Notes: generated by a model not told the origin, from the sequence alone. A stretch of DNA of 64,000 bases from Streptomyces albofaciens JCM 4342 (GCF_008634025.1 NZ_PDCM01000002.1:496001-560000); one strand, 5' to 3'. Positions 8,167-16,445 are shown, numbered from the stretch's first letter. Translations and numbers: made by a program.

Positions 8167-9543
8167 TCAGGCGGTGCCGTCGGGCGTGGTGAGGGTGAGA
8201 CCCGCGGCAGCGGCGGCGTCGAAGCCGTCGTCGACGGCGACCACGTCGCGTCCGGCGGCGTCGAGCAGGGAAGCGGCGATCGCCGCCCGCATTCCGCCGG
8301 CGCAGTGCACCCACACCGTCCCGTCCGGCACCTCCCCGACGCGGCCGGGCAGCTCGTGGACGGGAATGTGGACCGAGCCGTCGACATACCCGCGCGCACG
8401 CTCGGAATCGCGCCGTACGTCCAGGACCACCACCCGTTCGCCGCGCTCCCGTACCCCGGTGAGGTCGGCGAACCGGGCGCGGGGGAAGGAGGCGAGCCGT
8501 TCGCCCGCGCGGACCCAGCCGGACGGGTCGCCGGTGGCGGCGGCAGCCGGGCGGTCGATGCCCACCCGGACCAGTTCCCGCTGCGCATCGGCGATCTGCT
8601 CGGGCGACTCGGCCAGCAGCGTGACGGGTTTGCCCCACGGGATCAGCCAGGCCAGGTACGTGGCGAGTTTGCCCTCGCCCTCGAAATTGAACGATCCGGC
8701 CACGTGCCCCTGGGCGAAGGCGACCCGGTTGCGCAGGTCCACCACCCACTCCCCCGCGGCCAGCCGGGCCGCGATCTCCTCGGCGTCGGCCGGGCGGGGC
8801 GGGGTGAGGTCGACGGGGACGGGGCCCGCGGCGTTGGCCGGTCCCATGTGCGCGTAGTAGGCGGGCACGTCGTCCAGACCGGCGAGCAGTTCGGCGACGA
8901 AGGTGTCCACGTCCTTGGTCAGGGCGTCGTTGACCTTGCGCTCCTGACCGATCGTGGTCGCGTCCCCCTCCGCCTGGGACGAGGAGCAGAAGCTGCCGAA
9001 GCCGTGCGTGGGCAGCACCGGCACCTCGTCGTCCAGCTCATCGGCCAGGCGGTGGGCCGAGGCGTACTGGGCACGGGCCAGCTGCTCGGTCAGCCGTGGC
9101 TCGACCAGGTCCGGCCGGCCGACGGTGCCGATCAGCAGGGACCCGCCGGTGAACGCCGCGATCCCCCGGCCGTCCTCCTCCAGGACGTAGGAGGTGTGGT
9201 GCGGCGTGTGACCGGGAGTGGCCATCGCCCGCAGCACCAGGCCCTCGTCCACTTCGAACACGTCGCCGTCGGCGACCGGGGTACGGGCGAAGGCGACCGA
9301 CGCCCCGGCCGGCACCAGGTAGCGGGCCCCGGTCACGCGGGCCAGCTCCAGGCCGCCGGTGACGTAGTCGTTGTGCAGGTGCGTCTCCGCCACCAGGGCG
9401 ATACGCACCCCGCGCCGCGCCGCCGCGGTGATGACCTGATCGATATCGCGGGGCGGATCCACCACCAGCGCGGTACGGACTCCGCCGGCCAGGTAGCTGC
9501 GGTTGCCCAGGCCCTCGAATTCCAAGGTGTCGACGAAGAACAC
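8167..9543 (-). CDS. Persulfide dioxygenase-like MBL fold protein fused to rhodanese domains
   Basis: A 458-aa protein. The N-terminal ~240 residues are a metallo-beta-lactamase fold of the ETHE1/persulfide-dioxygenase type, with THLHND (His55, His57, Asp59) and PGHTPHHTSY for iron. Two rhodanese domains follow. The first (~265-345) has no active-site Cys (LLAESPEQ), while the second (~355-455) keeps it in HCAGGMRAA. Fusions of this kind oxidise glutathione- or mycothiol-type persulfide to sulfite. The GTG at 9543 follows a GAGGAG site. Two tight CsoR/CstR-type palindromes lie just upstream, so it is probably under the control of the nearby CstR-like repressor. Confidence 0.85.
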   Translation of the reverse strand: MFFVDTLEFEGLGNRSYLAGGVRTALVVDPPRDIDQVITAAARRGVRIALVAETHLHNDYVTGGLELARVTGARYLVPAGASVAFARTPVADGDVFEVDEGLVLRAMATPGHTPHHTSYVLEEDGRGIAAFTGGSLLIGTVGRPDLVEPRLTEQLARAQYASAHRLADELDDEVPVLPTHGFGSFCSSSQAEGDATTIGQERKVNDALTKDVDTFVAELLAGLDDVPAYYAHMGPANAAGPVPVDLTPPRPADAEEIAARLAAGEWVVDLRNRVAFAQGHVAGSFNFEGEGKLATYLAWLIPWGKPVTLLAESPEQIADAQRELVRVGIDRPAAAATGDPSGWVRAGERLASFPRARFADLTGVRERGERVVVLDVRRDSERARGYVDGSVHIPVHELPGRVGEVPDGTVWVHCAGGMRAAIAASLLDAAGRDVVAVDDGFDAAAAAGLTLTTPDGTA

Positions 9544-9566
9544 GACTACAACTCCTCATGAACGGT

Positions 9567-9582
9567 GTACCCCGGGGGGTAT
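9567..9582. promoter_or_regulatory. CsoR/CstR-type operator 1 of the dioxygenase promoter
   Basis: GTACCCCGGGGGGTAT matches the (A/G)TACCC-N4-GGGTAT palindrome seen at 6529. It lies 24 bases upstream of the dioxygenase start codon. Confidence 0.75.
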
Positions 9583-9602
9583 CGACATCACCATAACCCC
9601 AT

Positions 9603-9618
9603 GTACCCCCGGGGGTAT
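9603..9618. promoter_or_regulatory. CsoR/CstR-type operator 2 of the dioxygenase promoter
   Basis: GTACCCCCGGGGGTAT is a near-perfect palindrome of the same type, 36 bases (centre to centre) upstream of the first site. Paired sites suggest cooperative repression. Confidence 0.75.
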
Positions 9619-9668
9619 TCCAGGGGGTGAGGGCGCTCTCTCGACGGAGAGCGGCCGCCCTCGACCGG

Positions 9669-9684
9669 GTACCCAGAGGGGTAT
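9669..9684. promoter_or_regulatory. Third CsoR/CstR-type operator of the group
   Basis: GTACCCAGAGGGGTAT is another copy, about 125 bases upstream of the dioxygenase. It points toward a region on the right with no intact gene, so it may once have served a rightward gene or may be an auxiliary site. Confidence 0.65.
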
Positions 9685-10040
9685 AGGGAAAGCCCGCCAT
9701 TCCGCGCCGGCCAGGAGCCGGCCGCGCCCTACGACCGCACCGTCCACCACGGCACCGACTTCGACATCACCGCCACTGCTGTCCGCAAGGCCTGTCCGAC
9801 CAAGGCTTCGGCATCCTCCTGCTCTGCAACGTCGTCGTCCGGCGCGCCGGCGACCGGCCAGCCGCCCGTCACGGCTTTCATCTACGGCCCCGAGAACAGC
9901 GTGTGTTCCTGCCGCCAGGGGGATACAGGCCGAGTTTGAGCGTCGGGGGTCAAGCCGCGCAGCATCAGCGGGCCGCCGCGGATGGAACCTCGGCGGCGAA
10001 ACCCGCCACGGCCCGGGCCCGTACGCCCGCGATCCGGCCC
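9685..10040 (+). pseudogene. Possible frameshifted gene remnant
   Basis: From about 9715 the + strand reads through PYDRTVHHGTDFDI and then, after a frame change near 9810, continues as DQGFGILLLCNVVVRR up to a stop near 10052. Codon use in each stretch looks coding, but no single frame spans the region. No family was recognised. It starts just downstream of the third CsoR-type operator. The call is tentative. Confidence 0.25.
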
Positions 10041-10059
10041 GCGAGAGCGCACTAGTCGC

Positions 10060-10310
10060 ACAACTCGCCCCATATACAGCCGTTTGGCCGTCCAGCATGC
10101 CGCGCAGGGCATCCAGTGCCCTGCGCGGCGCATCGGCTTCATTCAAAGCGCTGGCGGACAGGGAGTGGCGCTTCATCCAGTCGAGGGCTCTGCGCCACTC
10201 ATCTTCTTGCGCACGATGTAGCTGAGCGATTCCTCGCGGTCGGCCACCGAGACCTCCAAGACCAGGCCGAAGGAATCCAAGCGCCCACCGGCCGCATCGG
10301 GTCGTTCCCG
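10060..10310 (-). pseudogene. Possible frameshifted gene remnant (minus strand)
   Basis: On the minus strand one frame reads DSFGLVLEVSVADREESLSYIVRKK and a neighbouring frame takes over with DEWRRALDWMKRHSLSA and ALDALRGMLDGQTAVYG. The two read like one protein split by a frameshift near 10200. No family was recognised and no start is clear. A short direct repeat, GAATGATTCGGTGCGGC, occurs twice next to it (10337-10378). Confidence 0.25.
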
Positions 10311-10449
10311 GTCTTGTTGCAAGCGCCGGTCGGCGGGAATGATTCGGTGCGGCTGGCGGGGAATGATTCGGTGCGGCCAGCGCGGAAGAACCCGGTGCGG
10401 CCGTCAGTCCTTCTCGATTCAGCCACTTTCCGTGGTTCACGACTCCCCC

Positions 10450-10478
10450 GGCAACCTAATGCCTTCCACCGGCAACCT
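10450..10478 (+). promoter_or_regulatory. GGCAACCT direct repeat, 21-bp pitch, upstream of GH30 gene
   Basis: GGCAACCT at 10450-10457 is repeated at 10471-10478, exactly two helical turns apart and 50 bases upstream of the GH30 start codon. The same arrangement occurs at 19761-19789. Direct repeats on one DNA face in this position are typical of activator sites; the protein is unknown. Confidence 0.45.
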
Positions 10479-10527
10479 CTGGCAAGGGCACCCCGTACCG
10501 GAATCAACAGACCAGAGGAGAGGCGAC

Positions 10528-11874
10528 GTGACACAAGACACGTACGACCCCGTGAGCGGCGAGCGGAAGCCGCCGAGCCGGAGAACCGTCCTGGCGGTGG
10601 TGGGGGCCCTGCCGGTCCTCACGGCCACGACCACGGCCACAACCACAACCACGGCCACGGCCGCGGCATCGGCCAGGGGAACCTCGTGGTCCTCGGGGAC
10701 CGCGGCCGCCACCACGGTGGTCGTCGATCCCTCGGCGCGGCGGCAGACGATCCGAGGGTTCGGCGGCATGACGCACACAGCCTGGATCGGCGACCTGACA
10801 GCCGCCCAACGGGACACGGCGTTCGGCACCGGGGAGGGCCGGCTCGGCTTGTCCGTCCTGAGAATTCCCGTTCCGGAGAACCGGGCGGACTGGAGCCGTG
10901 ACATGGCGACGGTGAAGCGCGCGGCCGAGCTGGGAGCGACCGTGTTCGCGTCACCGTGGAATCCGCCCGCCCACATGGTCGAGACCTTCGTCCACGGCGG
11001 TCAGACCAACGCGAGGCGTCTCAGGCACGACATGTACGGCGCTTATGCCCGGCATCTGAACGATTTCAACGGTTTTGTGCGCAACAACGGAGTCAACCTG
11101 TACGGCATATCCGTGCAGAACGAGCCCGATTACGCGCACGACTGGACGTGGTGGACCCCCGGCGAAATGGTCCGGTTCCTGCGGGAGAACGCCGGCTCTA
11201 TCGGCACCCGGGTCATCGCGCCCGAATCCTTCAACTACACGAAGAACACGTCGGACCCGATCCTCAACGACCCCGCTGCGCTCGCCAACGTGGACATCGT
11301 CGCCACCCATCTCTACGGCACGCCGTTCAGGAACTTCCCCTACCCCCTCTTCAAGAAGAAGGGCGCAGGCAAGGAACTCTGGATGACCGAGGTCTACTAT
11401 CCGGACAGCACCAGTTCGGCGGATCTCTGGCCGCAGGCCCTCGACGTGGCCGAGCACCTCCACCACGCCATGGTGGACGCCGAATTCCAGGCATACGTCT
11501 GGTGGTACATCCGCCGCGGTTACGGCCTCCTGCGGGAGGACGGCCGCCTCAGCAAGCGAGGCGCCTGCATGGCGCAGTTCGCCAGGTTCGTCCGTCCGGG
11601 GTACGTACGGATCGAGGCGACGGCAGCCCCGGCGCCGAACGTCTACGTCTCGGCGTACCGGGGCGGCAGTTCCCTCGTTGTCGTCGCCACCAACAAGTCG
11701 GCGTCTGCGGTGAGCCAACAGTTCACCCTGAAGAACGGCACCGCGTCCCGCGTCTCGTCCTGGCTGACCGACGCGAGCCGGAACGTCGCTCTCCAGGGCA
11801 CCACCGGCTTGTCGAACGGCTCTTTCACCGTCACGCTTCCCGCTCGAAGTGTGACGACCTTCGTCACGGCATAA
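10528..11874 (+). CDS. Secreted glycoside hydrolase family 30 (xylanase/glucanase type)
   Basis: A 448-aa protein. An N-terminal SRRTVLAVVGALP stretch looks like a Tat-type signal peptide, and a Thr/Ala-rich linker follows to about residue 60. The catalytic (beta/alpha)8 domain opens with QTIRGFGGMTHTAW. The acid/base Glu199 lies in VQNEP and the nucleophile Glu288 in WMTEVYY; a C-terminal beta-sandwich of about 100 residues ends the protein. This fits GH30 enzymes of the glucuronoxylanase/endo-glycanase group acting on plant polysaccharide outside the cell. The GTG start is chosen for its GAGGAGAGG site at 10515-10523. A GGCAACCT direct repeat in the promoter may mark its activator. Confidence 0.85.
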   Translation: MTQDTYDPVSGERKPPSRRTVLAVVGALPVLTATTTATTTTTATAAASARGTSWSSGTAAATTVVVDPSARRQTIRGFGGMTHTAWIGDLTAAQRDTAFGTGEGRLGLSVLRIPVPENRADWSRDMATVKRAAELGATVFASPWNPPAHMVETFVHGGQTNARRLRHDMYGAYARHLNDFNGFVRNNGVNLYGISVQNEPDYAHDWTWWTPGEMVRFLRENAGSIGTRVIAPESFNYTKNTSDPILNDPAALANVDIVATHLYGTPFRNFPYPLFKKKGAGKELWMTEVYYPDSTSSADLWPQALDVAEHLHHAMVDAEFQAYVWWYIRRGYGLLREDGRLSKRGACMAQFARFVRPGYVRIEATAAPAPNVYVSAYRGGSSLVVVATNKSASAVSQQFTLKNGTASRVSSWLTDASRNVALQGTTGLSNGSFTVTLPARSVTTFVTA

Positions 11875-11949
11875 TCGGGAGCCCAGGCGTGAATTCGGCC
11901 GTCACAGCCAGCATTGCGACAGGTCAGACACCACTATGAGCGCCGTACC

Positions 11950-12260
11950 ACCAAAGGGCCGTATCCCGATAGCGGTGGCTTGACAGCCGACGCCGCCGGC
12001 CACGGCCGACCAATCGCGACCGCCTCGACCGAGGTGCCGCCAAGGCCTTTGCACGGGCTTCACCGAGACCGACTACGCCCGCCTGCTGGGTATCGCACAC
12101 CGAAAGCTCGGCGGCCCACCGTTCTGTTCGGGACGACTTGTACACACGCGGCTGCCAGGGCATGCATGATCTGATCGCCGCATGGAGCCGGTGGATTGGC
12201 ACCACTCACCGCCCGGGCAGCCGTTCGGGCACTCCGGATCGGCCACGACTTGCGGTCGTT
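11950..12260 (+). pseudogene. Remnant of an IS630-family transposase
   Basis: Broken frames on the + strand still show the C-terminal part of an IS630-type DDE transposase: TDYARLLGIAHRKLGGPP, then in another frame VLFGTTCTHAAARA in place of the usual VLVWDNLNTH, then MHDLIAAWSRW. At least two frameshifts are needed to join these, and neither the start of the transposase nor terminal inverted repeats were found. It is a dead insertion-sequence scar between the GH30 gene and the F420-reductase-like gene. Confidence 0.6.
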
Positions 12261-12284
12261 CTCAGAAAGAGTCGCGTCGGGCTT

Positions 12285-12881
12285 TCAGCGGGTGATCGAG
12301 ATGGCGAAGGGCGCGAATCCGCTGGATCGGATCACGTGCGGTACGAAGAGGATCGCGGCCTCGGCGGCCCGCGCGGTCTCGATCCCGCCGAGGTCCGTGA
12401 TCCATTCCTGCTGCCAGCCGAGGTCGGCGAGGAGCCCGCGTACGGCCTGTTTGGCCTCCGGTTCCTCGCCGGAGAGGAAAGCGGTCGGTGTCTGGGTGAG
12501 CGCGGCGGGCGCGGTCATCACCGTGTAGAGCATCGTGTTGAGCGTCTTGACGACGCGCGTGTCGGGGAGTGCTTCTTGCAGTTGCTCCGCGAGGCTTGAG
12601 CCGGGGTAGAGCAGGTCGGCCGGCAGTCCGTCCGGTCCGTCGACGGTGGCGTTGGAGACGTCCACGAGAATCCTGCCGCGCAGTTCCGCGCGCAGCGCGG
12701 TGAGCCGCTCCAGCGATCCGGCGCCCGGGGTGGCGTTGATGACGATCTGCGCTGTCCGGGTGGCTTCGGCGGCAGAGCCCGGTGAGCGGTCCGCCACGGT
12801 CACCTCGTGTCCGGCCTCGGTGAGGGCCAGGGCGAGGCTGCCGCCGACGCGGCCGTTTCCGAGAACGGCGATCGTGGTCAT
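12285..12881 (-). CDS. NADPH:F420 reductase-like NAD(P)-binding protein
   Basis: A 198-aa Rossmann protein with the N-terminal dinucleotide motif VLGNGRVGGSLA and the family sequences VINATPG, ILVDVSN and VKTLNTM. These place it in the F420-dependent NADP reductase/NAD(P)-binding family (pfam F420_oxidored). Small stand-alone members like this are common in Streptomyces and their real substrates are mostly unknown; reduction of F420 or of a small ketone/imine is possible. It is in tandem with the IMPase-like gene upstream, 40 bases away, and may share its transcript and its LysR regulator. Confidence 0.8.
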   Translation of the reverse strand: MTTIAVLGNGRVGGSLALALTEAGHEVTVADRSPGSAAEATRTAQIVINATPGAGSLERLTALRAELRGRILVDVSNATVDGPDGLPADLLYPGSSLAEQLQEALPDTRVVKTLNTMLYTVMTAPAALTQTPTAFLSGEEPEAKQAVRGLLADLGWQQEWITDLGGIETARAAEAAILFVPHVIRSSGFAPFAISITR

Positions 12882-12921
12882 GGTGGTGTGATCCTTCCGG
12901 CGTTGGTGGTTGTGGTGGGAG

Positions 12922-13755
12922 TCAGCGGGAGAGCGTGGTGACGGCTTCGGTGTGCACGCCGGGCGCGGCGGCCAGGAAGCTCTCGCTCCGCGGGGTCCAG
13001 GGGCGGCCCTCTGCGTCGGTTATCCGCCCACCGGCCTCGGCGACGAGCAGCGCCCCGGGAAGCAGGTCCGCGCGGGCCCCGGCGAACTGCCAGAAGGCGT
13101 CGATCCGGCCGGCGGCCACGTGCAGGAGGTGCAGGGTGGCGGGCACGGAGGTGCGCACCACGAGCGCGTCGAAGAGCATCGCGGTGATCGAGGAGCCGAT
13201 GCGCCGCACGACCTTCTCGTCCTCGTCCGGCCTGGCCTGGCTCGTGGCCACGAGGCTCAGGCCGAGGTCCGTGGTCCGGGACACGTGCAGCGGGCGGCCG
13301 TCGAGCCGGGCTCCGGCGCCGGCGCGTGCGGTGTAGGTCTCACCGGTCAGCGGCAGGTGAACCGCGGTGAGCACCGGTTGGCTGTCGCGCACGAGAGTGG
13401 CGGTCACCGCCCACTCCGGCAGGGCGTGCAGGTGGTTGACGTTGCCTTCGGCCGGATCCAGGACCCACCATTCGCCGGGTGGCAAGGCGCCGCCCGCGAG
13501 TTCGTCCTCGACAAAGCGGGCGTCCGGGCGCAGGAGGGCGAGGCGGGGGCGCAGGACGTCGAGGGCCGCGTCGTCGTTCGCGGCGAGCGCGCGCATCAGT
13601 TCTTCGCGGGACCGGTAGCGGACCACGTCGCCGAACCGTTCCCGCAGCACCGAAGCCGCCGCGCGCACGGCGATCGCGGTCTGCGTGAGCAGGTCGGCGT
13701 CGGTCGTGGAGCCGGTGATTGCAGCGATTCCGGTGGAATGGATCGGCTCGGGCAT
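12922..13755 (-). CDS. Inositol-monophosphatase-fold protein with altered metal motif
   Basis: A 277-aa protein of the IMPase/CysQ fold. The first metal motif, normally DPxDGT, reads WVLDPAEGNVNH: Asp100 is kept but the second Asp is Glu103 and the Thr is Asn. Near residue 83 VEDELAGG stands for the upstream Glu pair, and the C-terminal ARADLLPGALLVAEAGG matches the family. The changed motif may alter metal use or phosphatase activity. The ATG at 13755 was chosen; a longer frame upstream runs into the divergent regulator. It is divergent from the LysR gene, suggesting direct control. Confidence 0.75.
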   Translation of the reverse strand: MPEPIHSTGIAAITGSTTDADLLTQTAIAVRAAASVLRERFGDVVRYRSREELMRALAANDDAALDVLRPRLALLRPDARFVEDELAGGALPPGEWWVLDPAEGNVNHLHALPEWAVTATLVRDSQPVLTAVHLPLTGETYTARAGAGARLDGRPLHVSRTTDLGLSLVATSQARPDEDEKVVRRIGSSITAMLFDALVVRTSVPATLHLLHVAAGRIDAFWQFAGARADLLPGALLVAEAGGRITDAEGRPWTPRSESFLAAAPGVHTEAVTTLSR

Positions 13756-13862
13756 GGCGGTGCTCCCAACTGGCAGGGGGGATGTGGCGGAGGCGGAACA
13801 GGCGAGAACCGTGCTTCTTTCGCGCTCGCAACGAAGGTAGGAGGGCCGGTCATTAACAGCAA

Positions 13863-13877
13863 GTGCATGTATTGCAC
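13863..13877. promoter_or_regulatory. Palindrome in the IMPase/LysR divergent promoter
   Basis: GTGCATGTATTGCAC has perfect 5-bp arms (GTGCA/TGCAC) around a 5-bp centre and lies 17 bases upstream of the LysR start. Its T-N11-A form and location fit a LysR-type binding site. Confidence 0.6.
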
Positions 13878-13893
13878 GACTAGGATGAGTCAC

Positions 13894-14793
13894 ATGCAAT
13901 TGGATTTGAACCTGCTCGCCGCGCTCGATGCGCTCCTGGAGGAAGGCAGCGTGGCCGGAGCCGCTGAGCGCCTGCACGTCACCGCCCCCGCGATGAGTCG
14001 AAGCCTCGGCCGGATCCGGCGCTCGACGGGAGATCAGATCCTGGTGCGCACCGGGCGCACGATGACCCCGACGCCGTACGCGATCGCCGTCCGGGAGCAG
14101 GTGCACGAGCTGCTGCAGCAGGTCCAGGGCGTGCTGGCACCGAGCCGCGAACTCGACCTCACGACACTCGAACGCACCTTCACGCTCCGCTGGCACGATT
14201 CACTCGTCGCCCGCAGCGGCCCCGCGCTTCTCGCGGCCGTACGCGAGCAGGCGCCGGGCGTGCGTTTGCGTTTCATCGCTGAATCGAGCGTCGACACCCC
14301 CGAGTTGCGTCGCGGCGAGGTCGACCTGGAGGCGAACGCGAACCGCCCGACCGCACCCGACATCAGCGCCGATCGGGTGGCCGAGACCCAGCACGTCATC
14401 GTCGTACGGCAGGGCCACCCGTTCACCCGGGGCGAGGCTGTCACCGCCGCGCGGTACGCCGCGGCCGAACACATCACCGTCTCGCGGCGCGGAAAGCTCG
14501 GCAACGCCCTCGACGACGCTCTCGCGCGGCTCGGCCTCACCCGAAGGGTCGTGGCAACCGTGCCCACCGAGGGCGCCGCGTTCGAGTTCGTGCGCGACTC
14601 CGACCTCCTCGTCACAGCCCCCGAAGCGACGACGCGCGCACCGGCCACGGCCCTCGGCCTGGCCCTGCTCCCCCTGCCGTTCGAACTGCCGTCGGCCGCG
14701 GTGTACCTGTCATGGCATCAGCGCTATGACACCGACCCCGCACACGTCTGGCTGCGCGATCTGGCGCGAACCGCGTTGGCGCCCCCGACGTAA
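13894..14793 (+). CDS. LysR-family transcriptional regulator
   Basis: A 299-aa protein with a winged helix-turn-helix at residues about 4-62 (LNLLAALDALLEEGSVAGAA, then RLHVTAPAMSRSLGRIR) and a periplasmic-binding-like effector domain from about 95. ATG 13894 is used; an alternative at 13885 adds only three residues. It is divergent from the IMPase-like gene, and the palindrome GTGCA-N5-TGCAC between them is a likely operator. The inducer is unknown. Confidence 0.85.
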   Translation: MQLDLNLLAALDALLEEGSVAGAAERLHVTAPAMSRSLGRIRRSTGDQILVRTGRTMTPTPYAIAVREQVHELLQQVQGVLAPSRELDLTTLERTFTLRWHDSLVARSGPALLAAVREQAPGVRLRFIAESSVDTPELRRGEVDLEANANRPTAPDISADRVAETQHVIVVRQGHPFTRGEAVTAARYAAAEHITVSRRGKLGNALDDALARLGLTRRVVATVPTEGAAFEFVRDSDLLVTAPEATTRAPATALGLALLPLPFELPSAAVYLSWHQRYDTDPAHVWLRDLARTALAPPT

Positions 14794-14888
14794 CCTCTAC
14801 CGCCGAAGATGTCCGCCCCCGGAAAAGGGCGCCAAGCGGTCCGGGGTCAGGGCCCCGCGGCGGTCGGCTTGCCCCCCGGACGGCGACA

Positions 14889-14918
14889 GGGCCCCGGGCT
14901 ACCACCAGCCCGGGGCCC
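14889..14918. terminator. Hairpin terminator between LysR and hsp20
   Basis: Twelve-bp perfect stem (GGGCCCCGGGCT with AGCCCGGGGCCC) around ACCACC, between two convergent genes; no U-tract, as is usual in Streptomyces. Confidence 0.75.
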
Positions 14919-14939
14919 CGTGAACGCGGCTCGTCGGCG

Positions 14940-15362
14940 TCAGCTGCCCAGTTCCTTGCGGTCACCGCCGCCGCTGATGGCGATCTTGCGCGGCTTGGCC
15001 TGCTCGGTGACCGGGACGCGCAGCTTCAGCACGCCCGCCTCATAGGAGGCTTCGATCTTCTGGGTGTCGAGGGTCTCGCCGAGGAATAGCTGCCGGCTGA
15101 ACATCCCCACGGGCCGCTCGGTGATCACCGTCTCGGTGTTCTCGCCGTACGTCGGCTTGCGTTCGGCCTTCACGGTCAGGACGTTCCGCTCGACATCGAG
15201 ATCGATGGACTCCGGGTCCACACCCGGCAGGTCCAGCTCCACGAAGAAGCCGTCTCCCTCACGCCAGGCGTCCAGCGGCATGCCGGCCGGATGCGCGGCC
15301 GTGCCCCGGACACGCTCGACGAGCCGGTCGAGCTCACGGAAGGGATCCGTACGCATCAGCAT
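14940..15362 (-). CDS. Hsp20/alpha-crystallin small heat-shock protein (first copy)
   Basis: A 140-aa small heat-shock protein. The alpha-crystallin domain covers residues about 35-130, with [20 protein letters not shown] early and the C-terminal [11 protein letters not shown]; an I-x-I-type tail is seen as KIAISG. ATG 15362 is chosen because AAGGAGGGAC lies at proper distance; an upstream start at 15389 would put that site inside the gene. It acts as an ATP-independent holdase. A second Hsp20 gene lies divergently at 15820. In Streptomyces hsp18-type genes are heat-regulated by RheA or HspR; no textbook operator was found here. Confidence 0.9.
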   Translation of the reverse strand: MLMRTDPFRELDRLVERVRGTAAHPAGMPLDAWREGDGFFVELDLPGVDPESIDLDVERNVLTVKAERKPTYGENTETVITERPVGMFSRQLFLGETLDTQKIEASYEAGVLKLRVPVTEQAKPRKIAISGGGDRKELGS

Positions 15363-15819
15363 GTCCCGTCCCTCCTTCGACAGCGTCATTCCCGCGTAGT
15401 TCGGGTCTTCTTCTTATGTACATCGCGGGCCGGAAAGTTGACAAGCCCAGGCTCAATTTTTTGCCACCCTCCTGCCCTGCCGCAGCCTGGACGCATCGCC
15501 TCCCGGGCCCAGCAGCAAAGAGGCGACCGGAAGGCCGCAGGAGACGCCGCAGCCGAAGGCCGGGCACCACTCCGACCAGCACACACCCCCAGGAACAGGG
15601 CGATGAGCACCGCGCCGGCATCCGGGCACAGCCGCAACAGCGCAGCCGCCGCCACATGCCAAATTGAGTTCTTCGCTATCAACTTGCTCTAGTCGTGACT
15701 TGTCAGAGTTGCTGCGGTGCGTTATATGAGTAAGCAGCTGGGACAAGCGGCTGTCTCAAGGTGTCAAGCCCCGCCCGCGCGACAGCTGCGAGATCAGAAA
15801 AACGGAGGGAGAAAGAGGA
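15363..15819. other. Divergent promoter region between two hsp20 genes
   Basis: About 450 bases. The right half (15650-15790) is AT-richer than its surroundings, as expected for promoters, with ACTTGTCAGAG and TGTCTCAAGGTGTCAAG motifs that loosely recall heat-shock operators, but no full CTTGAGT-N7-ACTCAAG (HspR) site is present. A minus-strand open frame here was examined and rejected. Confidence 0.5.
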
Positions 15820-16245
15820 ATGCTTGCGCGCAACGGCGCCCTGGACGGTCTCGACCGGCTGGTGCACCAGCTCGCACACACCGCCGCGACCTCGGCGGGC
15901 GCCGTCATCCCGGCGGATGCCTGGCGCGACGACGACGCGCTCTACGTACAGTTCGACCTGCCGGGCATGGACCGCTCCAGCATCGAACTGACCACGGAGC
16001 AGAATGTACTGACCCTCCGTGCGCAACGCCCCTCGCCGGTCCCGGCCGACGCCCGGGCCGTGCTCACCGAACGCCCCACCGGACCGTTCTCCCGGCGCCT
16101 GTCCCTGCCCGACGCCCTGGACACCGCAGCCGCCGAAGCGGCCTACGACAACGGCGTGCTCACCTTGCGCATCCCGCTGGCCGCGCACGCCAAACCCCGC
16201 AAGATCACCGTCTCCGGCGGTACACCCAAGCAGCTCACGGCCTGA
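15820..16245 (+). CDS. Hsp20/alpha-crystallin small heat-shock protein (second copy)
   Basis: A 141-aa small heat-shock protein with the alpha-crystallin domain from about residue 35 (LYVQFDLPGMDRSSIELTTE) to 130 (GVLTLRIPLAAHAKPRKITV). It clearly resembles the divergent copy but differs at many positions, so the pair is not a recent duplication. Start: ATG 15820 with a purine-rich GGAGGGAGAAAGAGG leader. A small membrane protein gene follows 38 bases downstream and is probably cotranscribed. Confidence 0.9.
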   Translation: MLARNGALDGLDRLVHQLAHTAATSAGAVIPADAWRDDDALYVQFDLPGMDRSSIELTTEQNVLTLRAQRPSPVPADARAVLTERPTGPFSRRLSLPDALDTAAAEAAYDNGVLTLRIPLAAHAKPRKITVSGGTPKQLTA

Positions 16246-16283
16246 GAAGCCGCCCATCCCGCCCCACCGAAGGAGGTTGAACC

Positions 16284-16445
16284 GTGAGCGCCCTGCTGTG
16301 GCTGCTCATCCCGCTGACCACCGGCATCGCCGCCAGCACCTGGGCCTGGAACGCCGGACGCCACCACCCCGGCCCGCCCGACCGCGACATCTTCGAAGAC
16401 CTCGACCACCACCAGCGGCTGCGGACCGCCCTCGGCAACCACTGA
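16284..16445 (+). CDS. Small membrane protein downstream of hsp20
   Basis: A 53-aa protein starting at GTG 16284, preceded by a strong AAGGAGG site (16270-16276). Residues about 3-22 (LLWLLIPLTTGIAASTWAW) form one membrane helix; the rest is polar and His/Asp-rich (GRHHPGPPDRD, then DLDHHQRLRTAL). Codon use is clean and the spacing to hsp20 indicates an operon. No family recognised; an envelope-stress accessory protein is only a guess. Confidence 0.65.
   Translation: MSALLWLLIPLTTGIAASTWAWNAGRHHPGPPDRDIFEDLDHHQRLRTALGNH

Noticed and set aside
9556..10440. Single 294-codon minus-strand gene
   Set aside because: The frame mixes at least two unrelated coding-like pieces and runs over the CsoR-type operators; no start or domain.
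15453..15746. Minus-strand frame reading LEQVDSEELNLACGGGCAV, looking like a peptide leader with a GG site and Cys-rich core
   Set aside because: No modification, protease or transport genes nearby, weak TTG start without a ribosome-binding site, and it lies in the hsp20 promoter region; chance resemblance.
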